Assembly (NCBI GenBank): GCA_029247265.1
Contig: JAQWLN010000092.1
Location: 1-47,026 of the forward strand
Length of the DNA: 47,026 bases
DNA from: Fuerstiella sp.
Lineage (GTDB): Bacteria; Planctomycetota; Planctomycetia; Planctomycetales; Planctomycetaceae
Direction of reading: 5' to 3'
The notes under the pieces are model-generated. The model had not been told where the DNA came from, made no database searches, and saw only the letters and a list, made by a program, of their open reading frames with translations. Of the stretch, positions 8,501 through 18,751 are shown in pieces. Each line of letters starts with the position of its first letter. Position 1 is the stretch's first letter. A program made the translations under genes and the position numbers.

Positions 8501-10223
8501 GATAACGTCGAAAATACTGCCGGTTCTTGTCGATGATGTTTGCTCTGAGTCCCTCATTAATGGCAGAGGCGTCTTCACCAAACGTGTTGCGATACAGAGA
8601 CCGGGCAAAGACCTCGTAGCCTGAGTCCAGCAGGTGAACGCCGTTCAGTGTCAGGTCGGTCTGAGATGGCTTCATTGCCCGAAGCGTATCGTCAAAGACG
8701 TTCGCGAACGCCACACCCTGCTCAGCCGCGATGTCTCTCATCGCGTCCACATACATCTGGATTCTGTGATTGTTCAGACTGCCTGCAGCGACGCCCTGGA
8801 TGTTTTCACTGGCGATGGGTGAAATCAGTACGATCTTAGGTGCCGATTCGCCGTTATAGGCCTTCGATTTCAGCGACTTCAGGTATTTGGCTAATGAGTG
8901 GCGAAATGCGGGGATGCCGTCTTCTCCGGCAAATGATTCGTTGAAGCCGTAGCCCGCAAAGATAACGTCAACTTGTTCATGAGTCAGATGTTGGTCCTGG
9001 TCCGCAAAATTATCCGGTCTTGGCTGCAGGTCCGGAGTGTCGGCGGGCCAGGCAAGGTTACGGATGACCAGACCGTGTTCGGGAAACCGCTGGTGTAACA
9101 TCGTTTCGAAGTAGCCTGACAACTGACTACGATCAATAAGCGTATTACCGACCAGCGCAATTCGGTCCCCCTTGCTTATGTCGAGCGGCAATGTGGTTGT
9201 TCGTGGCTTTGTTTCCTGTGCGTGAGGTGCTGTTTTGGCGTAAATGCCGTACTTCAGGTATTCAGCGTCCTCCGGCGGGGCAGCTTTGCCGGTATTCGCG
9301 TTTCTGGCGTCCTTCATATTCGCGATGGACGGGTTGGCCACATTCGCCTTTGGGTCAGGCCTCCCGCCCGAGCCGATCGGTCGCACTCGAACCTTCTGCG
9401 GAACGTCTTTTCCGGCGGCCCAGCAGATGCCATTCAGGAACAGTCGCACGAAGCTGCGGTTGCGGAATGTACCGGGGTGCCCGAGCGTCGTGGTGAAAAC
9501 TCTTCCGCCCCATTTGTTGTTCCATGTCCATGCAACCGGCTGCGTCATTGTTTCCGTCAGCAGATGAGTGCCAAAGGCGTTCGTGACCTTTCCTGTTTTC
9601 TTTGAACTTCCGGTACCCCCCAGCAGCACTTCCGCATCCTCCGGCGGGTCTGCAAGATACAGCGTGCCGGCTGCGACCAGGTCGTTATTCAGCTTTACGC
9701 CGGTCAGGATCGGGTGTCTGCGCGCGATGGCAACGGCGTTGACGCGCGTTGTTCCCTGCAGGTGAACGAAATACCTGGAACCCAGTGCATCCCGCCCGAA
9801 TCCATCGTTCCATTTGGCGTTGGGACTGTCATCCGGGTACGCGAAGGCGTGTGTGCTGCAACGGAATCCGACGACTGGCTTTCCGGATTCAAGATAGTCC
9901 ACAATGAGTTTCAGTTGATCGTTTGGAAGCGTCAGGAAACGCATGTAGAAAATGGCGACATCGGCAGTCCGCAGTGCACCCAGTCCCGGGGTTCCAGCGG
10001 AGTTCTTTTCCGGATTTCCGGGCGGTCGAACGACGGTCGTACGAAATCCCATTCGCTCCAGCTGAGTGGCCAGCGCCGGCAAGGTATCTCCGGGAGCGTA
10101 GTGCTGCGTACCGACGACGAAAACGGCGTGTGGTTGGTCGGCGTCCTGGGCAAAAATGTTCACCGTCGCTGCACAAACCAGGATAAAGACACTGAAAAAT
10201 CGCGTTGACGAAATTCTGAACAT
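5559..10223 (-). CDS. Giant secreted PVC-type haem-binding dehydrogenase fusion (ThuA / SGNH-like / propeller / HEAT / cupredoxin / cytochrome c)
   Basis: Exported protein of 1554 residues. A signal peptide (1-25, ending at FAQ) leads into a ThuA-like domain (about 30-272, closing with TTLGHPGTFRNRSF). An SGNH/GDSL-hydrolase-like domain (about 350-560) follows, in which the nucleophile block reads VGNTL at 358-362, so the usual GDS serine is absent. Next comes the PVC-type membrane-bound dehydrogenase beta-propeller (about 650-1060, with DTDGDGKAD and DTDGDGRAD loops), then HEAT-like repeats. A blue-copper-like domain has candidate ligands H1273, C1346, H1351 and M1355. The C-terminal cytochrome c domain carries CNQCH at 1412-1416 and a late SAMPNGL methionine. 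I chose the ATG at 10223 because it directly precedes a signal peptide; upstream in-frame codons are Cys/His-rich and look non-coding. Periplasmic oxidation of a carbohydrate-like substrate, with electrons passed to haem, is inferred. Confidence 0.92.
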   Translation of the reverse strand: MFRISSTRFFSVFILVCAATVNIFAQDADQPHAVFVVGTQHYAPGDTLPALATQLERMGFRTTVVRPPGNPEKNSAGTPGLGALRTADVAIFYMRFLTLPNDQLKLIVDYLESGKPVVGFRCSTHAFAYPDDSPNAKWNDGFGRDALGSRYFVHLQGTTRVNAVAIARRHPILTGVKLNNDLVAAGTLYLADPPEDAEVLLGGTGSSKKTGKVTNAFGTHLLTETMTQPVAWTWNNKWGGRVFTTTLGHPGTFRNRSFVRLFLNGICWAAGKDVPQKVRVRPIGSGGRPDPKANVANPSIANMKDARNANTGKAAPPEDAEYLKYGIYAKTAPHAQETKPRTTTLPLDISKGDRIALVGNTLIDRSQLSGYFETMLHQRFPEHGLVIRNLAWPADTPDLQPRPDNFADQDQHLTHEQVDVIFAGYGFNESFAGEDGIPAFRHSLAKYLKSLKSKAYNGESAPKIVLISPIASENIQGVAAGSLNNHRIQMYVDAMRDIAAEQGVAFANVFDDTLRAMKPSQTDLTLNGVHLLDSGYEVFARSLYRNTFGEDASAINEGLRANIIDKNRQYFRRYRPLNTFYYTGGRNKTYGYLDFLPAMKNFDIMTANRDARSWDLARGRTTSEQADDSNLPILPDTKESRGANNWTSAEDELKAFEIDSRFEVNLFAGEEEFPDIAAPIQMRWDSLGRLWVSCSTTYPHVYPGKEPDDKLVILEDTDGDGKADKSTVFADDLHIPLSFELGNGGVYVSEEPHLTFLKDTDGDGRADFRQQLLTGFGTEDSHHALHDFVWTPDGDLVFRESIFHHSQVETPYGPVRQQNSGWFRFDHSSHRLSSFGTYHSTNPWGVTFDDWGQHMASHPVYAAAFHSLDPPFPQQHPKPAGLQAYSGTCGQELVDFETFPDELKGHFIKARYKPTNRIEILKWKEGPFGFEEEYVSDLIFSKNLSFIPVDLRYGPRGAMYVCDWYNPVKGHAQYSLRDERRDRHSGRIWRITAKGKPLLPLPKITDTSVEDLLQILKRPEYRIRYIAKRELRSRNAKKVAAALDVWVQNLDPGHPRYRHHQVEAIWAYRNIGANGRTSLQPSPDPESGPQKQVASTVAVNLLREVLQCDEHLARAAAVEQLRYWHMELPDAYELLNGAANDVNGIVRMQAAICGSYLGTPEALDIVIQTLNHPAEKHVAYAIQCSLGSHTLRRHWEGNPKYNIGRILNRLARSSELKEPTPSAGQAEFDSQKNLKTVRISCLPERMLYTVNQFAVTTGQPVKIMFTNPDATDHNLVIVKPNALAEVGMAANAMARDPKNANSDFIPDGKKDLILQASPMIGPTRKSQVHVMRFEAPTEAGIYPFVCTFPGHWIIMKGEIVVADDLSEVNSMLAARKPDKVNDWKVADFPEVIVRDDEATMMKGMQAFVKARCNQCHVVAGHGINLGPELTDVAKRFKGKKLLQQILDPSSEINRKYQNHQFVLKSGKVISGVIVEESPAALKVVSNLLSPNSFTRITKNEVEEQIPSTISAMPNGLANVLTKAEILDMVSFLEYGGYKLPEHLQHNHKHTESIK

Positions 10224-10633
10224 AAAGATGTCTCGGTTAATAACACGAAGGCACAGGAGACAGGACGGACGTCTGCAGTGACAGCATGCTGTGTGAAAGT
10301 TGTCGTTGTGGTGATCGGCGGTGGCGACCACTTTACAATTTGGCGGGCCTGAATGCCCAGTCATGGAATCATTCGTCGTGACGCCGGCGCAACTATTCCC
10401 GTTTCAGGCGGCAGAATAGCCACCCCCTGGGGGGTGAAACCCCGATTTAAGGGACGAAAACTGTACAAATTGCACAACGGCATGTTTAATACCACAAATT
10501 ACTGAGTGACGGCGGACTCTTCGACGGGACAAGGAATCGTGATGCAGTCCAAATTAACTATCCATCGCGGCTGAGCGGTAGTCAGTTCAGCTACGTTTGC
10601 CACACCCTGTGCAACAGCAGACTTGAGTTTCGA
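10224..10633. other. Divergent intergenic region with competing GC hairpins
   Basis: This spacer of 410 bases separates the giant dehydrogenase (minus) from the FHA kinase (plus). At 10421-10436 there is a perfect inverted repeat, CACCCCC-TG-GGGGGTG. Its right arm can alternatively pair with the following ACCCC (10431-10443, GGGGT-GAA-ACCCC). The rest shows no coding potential. Promoters for both genes are expected here but could not be placed. Confidence 0.5.
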
Positions 10634-12349
10634 ATGGAAGCACCGACCGCTGCCAATGAGTTCTTCGAACTCCTGAAGAAAAGCGAATTGCTGACAGCGG
10701 GGCAGGTACGCAAAGCCATTGAGCAGTTCGAACTCAATGCACAGATGGCGCCGGAAACGATTGCTCGTTCGCTGGTACGGAATCGTGTGCTGACGCTGTT
10801 TCAGGCTGAGCGTTTACTGGAGGGACGATATCGCGGTTTCGTGATTGATGGATATCGGGTTCGCGAGGTGCTGGGCGTTGGCGGAATGGGGTGCGTCTAC
10901 ATCGCTGAGGACCGCGACAGGAACCGCAAGGTCGCACTCAAGGTGATGGCCAGCCACCATGCGCTCGATCCCGGTATGCTGGCGCGAATGAAGCTGGAAG
11001 CCCGCGCGGGGATGGAGATTCAGCATCCGAATGTGATCGAAACCTATCGAATCGACAGCACAGGCGCGGTCAACTACATGGTTCTGGAATTGATGCGGGG
11101 CATCAGTCTTCACGAACTTGTGGCGCTGCACGGTCCAGTGAGCTGGGAGATGGTCTGCGACATATTCCTGCAGGTCGCGACCGGGCTGCAGGCCGCTCAT
11201 GAGAAAGGGATTATTCATCGCGACATCAATCCGGCGAATATTCTGATCGACAGTAAGGGAGTCACAAAGCTATTGGACTTCGGTCTTGCCAAGCTGGACA
11301 ACAACGAAGGTGACGAATTTTCTCTCGCGATGATCTTTGGCCATGACTGTATGGGCACACCGGATTACATTGCGCCGGAACAGGCCGTGGACAGCAGCAG
11401 CGTGGACCGCAGGGCCGACATCTACAGCCTTGGCTGCACAATGTACGTTGCACTGACGGGCCGTGTGCCGTTTCCGCAGAAGAACAATGCGGCAAAGCTG
11501 GATGCAAGAAAAACCAAAACGGCACGTTCGATTCGGGAAATTAATCCGGACATTCCGGCGGAGGTTGTCGCTATTGTTGAAAAAATGATGGCCAGAAATC
11601 CGGGGGATCGTTTTGAATCAGCGCGGGCGGTGGGCAAAGTCCTCAAGCCGTTGGCAGTTCGCAAGCCCGTCAAGTTTGATTTCCGCCATCTGGTGACTCT
11701 ACGGGCAAAACAGGCTCGGGCCAAGGATGACGCCTCGCGAAAGGCACAGTCGTCGGCGGTGCCACGTTCGTCTATTACGTCAGCCAGCGCGTGGCTCGAC
11801 AATCCCAGTCGACACCTTCAGGCGGAAATTGACACGTTTGCCGGCGACGATACACCGGCGGTTCGGCAGCCCGCGCGGTCAGTGTCTAGGCCAAAGGCCA
11901 CATCGCCGGCTCGGGCGACGCAAACACGGCCTTCCGTTCAAACTCGCACAAATGTTCCGCAGGGATGGTTTGTTCGACGTTTGAAGTCTAAGAAACAACG
12001 CACGCTGACAAATGTCAAGACGCGCGTTGGTACGGCGCCGGAGTGTGAAATCGATATGGCCGGCACTCTTGTTGATAAACGTCAGTGTTTCATTGAGTTT
12101 GACGGCTCAAAATGGCAGTTGAAACAGGAATCGAGGGCCCAGCCAACGTTTGTCAATGGCAATGCAGAAGTCTTCAGCGAGCTTAAGCATCGTTCCAAGG
12201 TCACGTTCAACGACGGCAGCGGATTCGAATTACTGAGCGAATTAGGACTCGCTGCGGAGTTGAAGCGACGCAGAGCATTGTTGCTGGTGCTGGCCCTGGG
12301 GTTCGGTGCTGGCATCGTTGCCGTGTTGTCAGCCTCTGTGTTGTTCTGA
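10634..12349 (+). CDS. Tail-anchored Ser/Thr kinase with FHA domain and altered catalytic loop
   Basis: Protein of 571 residues in three parts. An N-terminal helical module of about 65 residues (ELLKKSELLTAGQ...LFQAERLLEGR) is typical of planctomycete kinases. The kinase domain (about 74-350) has GVGGMGCVY (81-89), Lys103, Glu122, DFG and GTPDYIAPEQA. A Ser/Pro/Arg-rich linker precedes an FHA-like domain (about 450-540, RVGTAPECEIDM...FVNGNAE). A single C-terminal hydrophobic helix (LLLVLALGFGAGIVAVLSASVLF) should leave everything else in the cytoplasm. The catalytic loop reads HRDINPAN (195-202): Asp197 and Asn202 are kept, but the lysine two residues after the aspartate is Asn199. The FHA domain suggests binding to phosphothreonine partners, possibly its own linker. 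Kinase family is certain; activity is open because of Asn199. Confidence 0.92.
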   Translation: MEAPTAANEFFELLKKSELLTAGQVRKAIEQFELNAQMAPETIARSLVRNRVLTLFQAERLLEGRYRGFVIDGYRVREVLGVGGMGCVYIAEDRDRNRKVALKVMASHHALDPGMLARMKLEARAGMEIQHPNVIETYRIDSTGAVNYMVLELMRGISLHELVALHGPVSWEMVCDIFLQVATGLQAAHEKGIIHRDINPANILIDSKGVTKLLDFGLAKLDNNEGDEFSLAMIFGHDCMGTPDYIAPEQAVDSSSVDRRADIYSLGCTMYVALTGRVPFPQKNNAAKLDARKTKTARSIREINPDIPAEVVAIVEKMMARNPGDRFESARAVGKVLKPLAVRKPVKFDFRHLVTLRAKQARAKDDASRKAQSSAVPRSSITSASAWLDNPSRHLQAEIDTFAGDDTPAVRQPARSVSRPKATSPARATQTRPSVQTRTNVPQGWFVRRLKSKKQRTLTNVKTRVGTAPECEIDMAGTLVDKRQCFIEFDGSKWQLKQESRAQPTFVNGNAEVFSELKHRSKVTFNDGSGFELLSELGLAAELKRRRALLLVLALGFGAGIVAVLSASVLF

Positions 12350-12598
12350 ATCGGCCAACGGCGTCTTTGCCGTTCGTGCGCGTGCTGTTGAGTCCGGCTG
12401 GGAGATGCGTCCGACAACTGCGCGCTCCCCGACCGTCTTCAGCCAGCCGGAAGTGAACTCATCTACGATTGGGACACGGTCCAGCAGGGCCAGGGGCGAC
12501 ACATGGGTGTCGTTGAACTCGTATCGTTGCTGAGCGTGCTTCAGTTGTGTCGTTCGGCGATGAGCATGTGGATCATCCTGTGGCAGAAACGCAGTCAT
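12329..12598 (-). pseudogene. Probable N-terminal remnant of a lipoxygenase-like gene
   Basis: An 89-codon frame whose first ~60 residues (FLPQDDP, then YEFNDTHVSPLALLDRVP, DEF, WLKTVGE) resemble, from memory, the N-terminus of bacterial lipoxygenases. Those proteins are several hundred residues long; here the reading frame stops after 89 residues and runs into the 3' end of the FHA kinase gene (overlap 12329-12349). No iron-binding histidines or remaining catalytic domain are present nearby, and no good ribosome binding site precedes the ATG. I read it as a truncated remnant. It could instead be a small gene of unknown function. The remaining spacer up to 12841 contains nothing I recognise; a small hairpin without a T-tract (12357-12374) lies just after the kinase stop. 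Confidence 0.35.
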
Positions 12599-12841
12599 GT
12601 CAGCGTCCGTCTCTACAGATGTGGGTCAGTGGTGGGGAGCAAGCATACAGAAACCACCAACTTACCAGGTGAGGCGATACCATACGGGTGTAGTGCCGCT
12701 GAGTAGACTGGTGGCGACTCCCGCTCTGTAAGAGGCATTACGTGATGTACGACCGATGAGGTGAGGTACGGTGTAGCACCGGTCATTGAAGTCTGATCGC
12801 TGAGTCGTCGTATTCCCTGTGCAGCCGCACGCGCAAGCGGC

Positions 12842-13735
12842 TTATTGCGATACTTCGCCTTTCTTCTTGAGAGTCGTGATTCTTAGTCCGATGCCAGTCC
12901 ACAGCGTGTTCAGATCACGTTCGGTCCAAGCTTCGTATCCTCGAGAGGGGTCTCCGATGATGTGTAATCCTTGTAGCTTACCGAAATACACCACCGAATG
13001 AGCCATGCCGGGAATCCAGCCGCCGTCCCTCACGTACTCGGGGATAATTTCGGCGACTTCCGGTTCAAGTTGACAACACAGCAGGACCGGGTGCATGGTC
13101 GCCGTCTCCTGCAGCCGTCGCAGATCGCCCTCGAAAAACTCGATTCGGTGACGTGTGCCAATAAGTTTGGTAGATAGTCCGTGATACAGTCCCAGCCAGG
13201 TTGTTCCAGACCGGGTCAGGCACAGCGTGGCCATTTCCTGTTCAGATGATTCTATTCCCAGCGTGTACAGAATTGTGGCTGCTGCTGCGGCTGAACACGT
13301 GTGGGGGGTGGTCTGTAAACAGACGGGCCAGCCGGTTTCACGTACCGGAAGTGTCCAGCTGTCACCGCAGTCCGGGGGGGTAGAAGGGATAAAGAAGGTC
13401 AGGGAGAATGCGGCGGCGACAAGCAATGCCAACATGATGGGCATGCGTCTGGCCAGCGGCGCCGGATCCAGCCGCCACCATACGACTGCGGCAAGGCCGG
13501 CCAGCAAAGGAGGAAACCAATTAGCCAGAATGATGACGGACGGCAACGGAATCCACTTGACGATCCACAGCTGCCCCCAGACGGTGTAGACGTAAACGAC
13601 GATCAGGATCACAATAAATCCGGCAATGACGTCCAGAAACGGCTTCGTTCGGTCCCTCATTAATCGGTACAGGCCGGCAAATACGGCTGCCGATACGAAT
13701 CCGATCAGTCCGACAGCAAGCCTGATGTCTTCCAA
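12842..13735 (-). CDS. Membrane-anchored C39-like cysteine peptidase domain protein
   Basis: Protein of 297 residues. The N-terminal ~115 residues hold four to five hydrophobic segments (about 6-26, 33-52, 63-88, 98-116). The rest resembles a C39 (bacteriocin-processing) papain-fold domain: Gln141 six residues before Cys147 (in QTTPHTC), His246 in GMAHSVVYF and Asp262 in IIGDPSRG, which fits the oxyanion Gln and the Cys-His-Asp triad. Unlike bacteriocin exporters there is no ABC ATPase domain, and no exporter or double-glycine leader gene sits nearby. It starts at a TTG in front of the first membrane helix; no in-frame ATG is better placed. Proteolysis of an exported or membrane substrate is an inference. 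The domain assignment rests on residues seen in the sequence. Confidence 0.8.
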   Translation of the reverse strand: MEDIRLAVGLIGFVSAAVFAGLYRLMRDRTKPFLDVIAGFIVILIVVYVYTVWGQLWIVKWIPLPSVIILANWFPPLLAGLAAVVWWRLDPAPLARRMPIMLALLVAAAFSLTFFIPSTPPDCGDSWTLPVRETGWPVCLQTTPHTCSAAAAATILYTLGIESSEQEMATLCLTRSGTTWLGLYHGLSTKLIGTRHRIEFFEGDLRRLQETATMHPVLLCCQLEPEVAEIIPEYVRDGGWIPGMAHSVVYFGKLQGLHIIGDPSRGYEAWTERDLNTLWTGIGLRITTLKKKGEVSQ

Positions 13736-13968
13736 TGTCTCAATCCCCGCATCTAATTCTCACCCGTGGCAGACGACACAGAATCGTGGCGTCAGGTTAA
13801 AAAGCGGCATAAGCCTGGTTGAGATAACTGAGAACTGTCGATAAACTCCCCGTCCCGCGAAAGGACTGCTTAGTTCCTTTCAGCAACGACGAAAGTCAAA
13901 AGACGGGAAATTCAATTCGATTTGGCGATGAGGACGGAGTCCGTCGCCGAAATTTTCGGAGCTCAATT

Positions 13969-14190
13969 GTGTCAATCGACAAATCACTTAAGAAGCCCAG
14001 CGGCGTCGTTCGTGCCAGAAACGTCCTGAAACGCGGAGAACGGATCCTCGTTCTCAAAGAACAGGACCGCTGGCTCGAGGACCAAAGCCCTCTTGGACTG
14101 CCGAAGGTCCGCGTTGCCAAGGCGGCCGCCGGCAAAAAGAAGAAGAAGAAGGCAGAAGACGAAGAGGGCGAGGAAAAAACCGAAACTTAG
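13969..14190 (+). CDS. Small basic protein, Verrucomicrobia/Planctomycetes family
   Basis: A 73-residue protein beginning [20 protein letters not shown], then [15 protein letters not shown] and LGLPKV, followed by a lysine run and an acidic tail (KKKKKK then EDEEGEE). The N-terminal half matches what I remember of the small basic protein family (TIGR04137-like) conserved in PVC bacteria; its function is unknown, though its charge suggests nucleic-acid or ribosome binding. The start is GTG at 13969, supported by GGAG 8 bases upstream. It is flanked by minus-strand genes on both sides and so is a single-gene unit. The charged tail is longer and more low-complexity than the core, and part of it may be variable between species. 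Confidence 0.85.
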   Translation: MSIDKSLKKPSGVVRARNVLKRGERILVLKEQDRWLEDQSPLGLPKVRVAKAAAGKKKKKKAEDEEGEEKTET

Positions 14191-14306
14191 TGTTCGGTGC
14201 TTGCTGTGTGCCAATATGGCAGCCTGTGATGGCCGTCGAGCCGCGTACCCACGCGGCGATGGCCTCCGGGGTTGGGATGAGTTCAAGTCCGATTTCTGCG
14301 GACCAC

Positions 14307-16244
14307 TTAACCGCCGCTCGGAATGCTCCAATGCTGAAACCGTCGTGTCCCCGGGCTAAACGTGTAGATCGTCCGGTCAGGAAACGCCGCCTGCAGTTCT
14401 TCCACTTCCGCATTCGATCCTGGATGTCTGCATTTCAGGACAGCGAATCCCAGGTCAGGTGGATTAATCACGTAGCTGAGTTGCGGGTCTGAGTTTCGTT
14501 CGTCGATCAGAATAAGTGCGGGCTTTTGGATAGCGGACGACGCGACGGTGGCGTTGAAGTACTGGAAGCGTGTCCGGGCGAACGAGAGTTCACTCACGGC
14601 TCCGCTGACTTTTGATTGGCTGTCGAAGACCGGAACCGCGAACCATCCGGGCAACAGGCCGACGACCACAAAGCTGACAATCCATCCGACAGCCACGCGT
14701 GCCGGCAGGAATTCAGCCAACCGTTCTGATGTGGCATATAGCCCAACGCCTGCCAGCAGCAGAAGCACCGGCGCTGTTTCGAAGACATAGTGCCAATGCA
14801 TGATGCCGTCGAACCAATATGGCACGTGCACCATGTGTAGCGTGAACACGCTGGCAAAGAACAATCGTGTTCCAGTCGGATTTGCAACGGGGTCAGTACC
14901 ATCGGTGACTGCCTGACGAAAACAGAATTGTGCCGCCATTGCCACACCAAACAGCAGCGGAAATATCGCCAGCGACCACTGTAAGCTGGCGACGAACCGA
15001 TTTCTGACATTTTCTGCAGCGATCGCCGGCGTCAGATTTGTCGCCCATCGGTCGTAGTTTGTCAGTACTTTTGATTGGTCGGCGTCGGGCCTGACAGCGC
15101 CGTTGTTAAATCCGTAGCGATGGCGCGGTGTGAACGAATCGGTGTATTCCTGGTACGCTGTGCGACGCCATGAACCTGTGGATTCAAGGTTGAACATCGC
15201 AAGGACGGCCAGCCCTGACATGATGGGCAATGCCAGTCCAATCGCCAGCAGGCGGGCTTTGCGTTGCTGGAAAAGTTGAGCCGCCAGCCACAGACCGAAC
15301 GGCAGGGCGTAGCCGGCCGCCGTCATAGGCCGGCCGAGCATCGCGAGTGCCAATGCGATGCCGGACAGCAGCGCATATGCAAATTTTGACGTGGACATCA
15401 TGCGAAAAAACGACCACGTAAAGATGCTCAATGCCAGCATCACCGGGTGGTGAGCCAGTAGCAGATTGCTGAAAACCGCCAGGCCTGGACTCAGGGAAAT
15501 CAGCAAGCCACCGACGAACGCGGCACGCGGTTTGGCAATCTTTCGCATCGCCAGATAGAAGAACATGCTGGCAATTCCTCCCGCCAGCCAATGGCCCCAG
15601 ACGGGCTGATCGATCGCGACGAATGGCACCATCCATAGTCCCGTCAGCGGAAAGTATCGACTGACGGTACGATGCTCATTCAGCACATGCATCTGATGAA
15701 AAAGATCCGGACGCACGCTCATCGGAGGGTAAGTGATTCGCCCTGCCAGAAACGTTCGGGCCTGCAGCAGGTAGCTGTATTCGTCGTGATAGGCCGGAGG
15801 CAGGTCCGCAAACGCGATGTCGCGTTTCTGCAGAAGCGAGGCATACTGCACTCGACTGCTTCCAACTGAGTAGCTGCTCAGCACAGACAGGGAAGCAATG
15901 AGGCAGCACGCTGCAATACACGAAGCCGTTGCCTGAAAACGGGTCGCCAGCGGATCCGATTTCGACAGATCTTTGTCGGACGTTGCAGAAGCCACATGCC
16001 GCGGCAGTATTCGGCGGCCGCGGCAGGTCCATCGCAATAGTGGCAGACTCAACAGGCAGAAAAATGGCAGCGTTGTTTCCGGATCCCAGAATGACAACCA
16101 CGCCATCGGTCCCAGAGGCGAGTCGAAACTGCTGAACAGGCGACGTAGTTCAAAGAACGTTGTCGCAGCAAACAACAGGGTCCACACGAGCCACAGCCAC
16201 GATTGGTTCGGCTTACCATCGGAAAGGTCGTCAGTTTTTGCCAT
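14307..16244 (-). CDS. Polytopic membrane glycosyltransferase, GT-C/ArnT-like
   Basis: Protein of 645 residues with about ten to twelve hydrophobic helices and a soluble C-terminal ~100 residues. After the second hydrophobic segment a loop carries PPAYHDEYSYLLQARTF, the acidic DE pair expected in the first large outer loop of GT-C (family 39/83-like) enzymes. A following RYFPLTGLWMVPF segment is also typical of the planctomycete members. Such enzymes move a sugar from a polyprenyl-phosphate donor onto lipid or protein on the outer face of the membrane; donor and acceptor here are unknown. The ATG at 16244 is preceded by GAGG at a 5-base distance. It is divergent from the small membrane protein at 16406. 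Confidence 0.8.
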   Translation of the reverse strand: MAKTDDLSDGKPNQSWLWLVWTLLFAATTFFELRRLFSSFDSPLGPMAWLSFWDPETTLPFFCLLSLPLLRWTCRGRRILPRHVASATSDKDLSKSDPLATRFQATASCIAACCLIASLSVLSSYSVGSSRVQYASLLQKRDIAFADLPPAYHDEYSYLLQARTFLAGRITYPPMSVRPDLFHQMHVLNEHRTVSRYFPLTGLWMVPFVAIDQPVWGHWLAGGIASMFFYLAMRKIAKPRAAFVGGLLISLSPGLAVFSNLLLAHHPVMLALSIFTWSFFRMMSTSKFAYALLSGIALALAMLGRPMTAAGYALPFGLWLAAQLFQQRKARLLAIGLALPIMSGLAVLAMFNLESTGSWRRTAYQEYTDSFTPRHRYGFNNGAVRPDADQSKVLTNYDRWATNLTPAIAAENVRNRFVASLQWSLAIFPLLFGVAMAAQFCFRQAVTDGTDPVANPTGTRLFFASVFTLHMVHVPYWFDGIMHWHYVFETAPVLLLLAGVGLYATSERLAEFLPARVAVGWIVSFVVVGLLPGWFAVPVFDSQSKVSGAVSELSFARTRFQYFNATVASSAIQKPALILIDERNSDPQLSYVINPPDLGFAVLKCRHPGSNAEVEELQAAFPDRTIYTFSPGTRRFQHWSIPSGG

Positions 16245-16405
16245 GCTGCCTCAGAATTCGGTTGCGATGCCAATTTGTACGTTACGAAGGCTTTGAATGC
16301 TAAGAAAGGCTCGAATTTCGATGGGTTCCGACGGTCGCATTGTATCGATCGTTCTCCACGCAATAATCTGTCTGTCTGTACCTGTCACCCGGAACGCCGC
16401 ACATA

Positions 16406-18746
<2,341 letters not shown>

Positions 18747-18751
18747 ATTGG

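Noticed and set aside
10224..10364. Longer N-terminus of the giant dehydrogenase from 10364
   Set aside because: The extra 47 residues are rich in His and Cys and precede a perfect signal peptide that should be at the N-terminus.
12357..12374. AACGGC-GTCTTT-GCCGTT hairpin as terminator of the FHA kinase gene
   Set aside because: Only 6 pairs and no T-tract on either strand; kept only as a remark.
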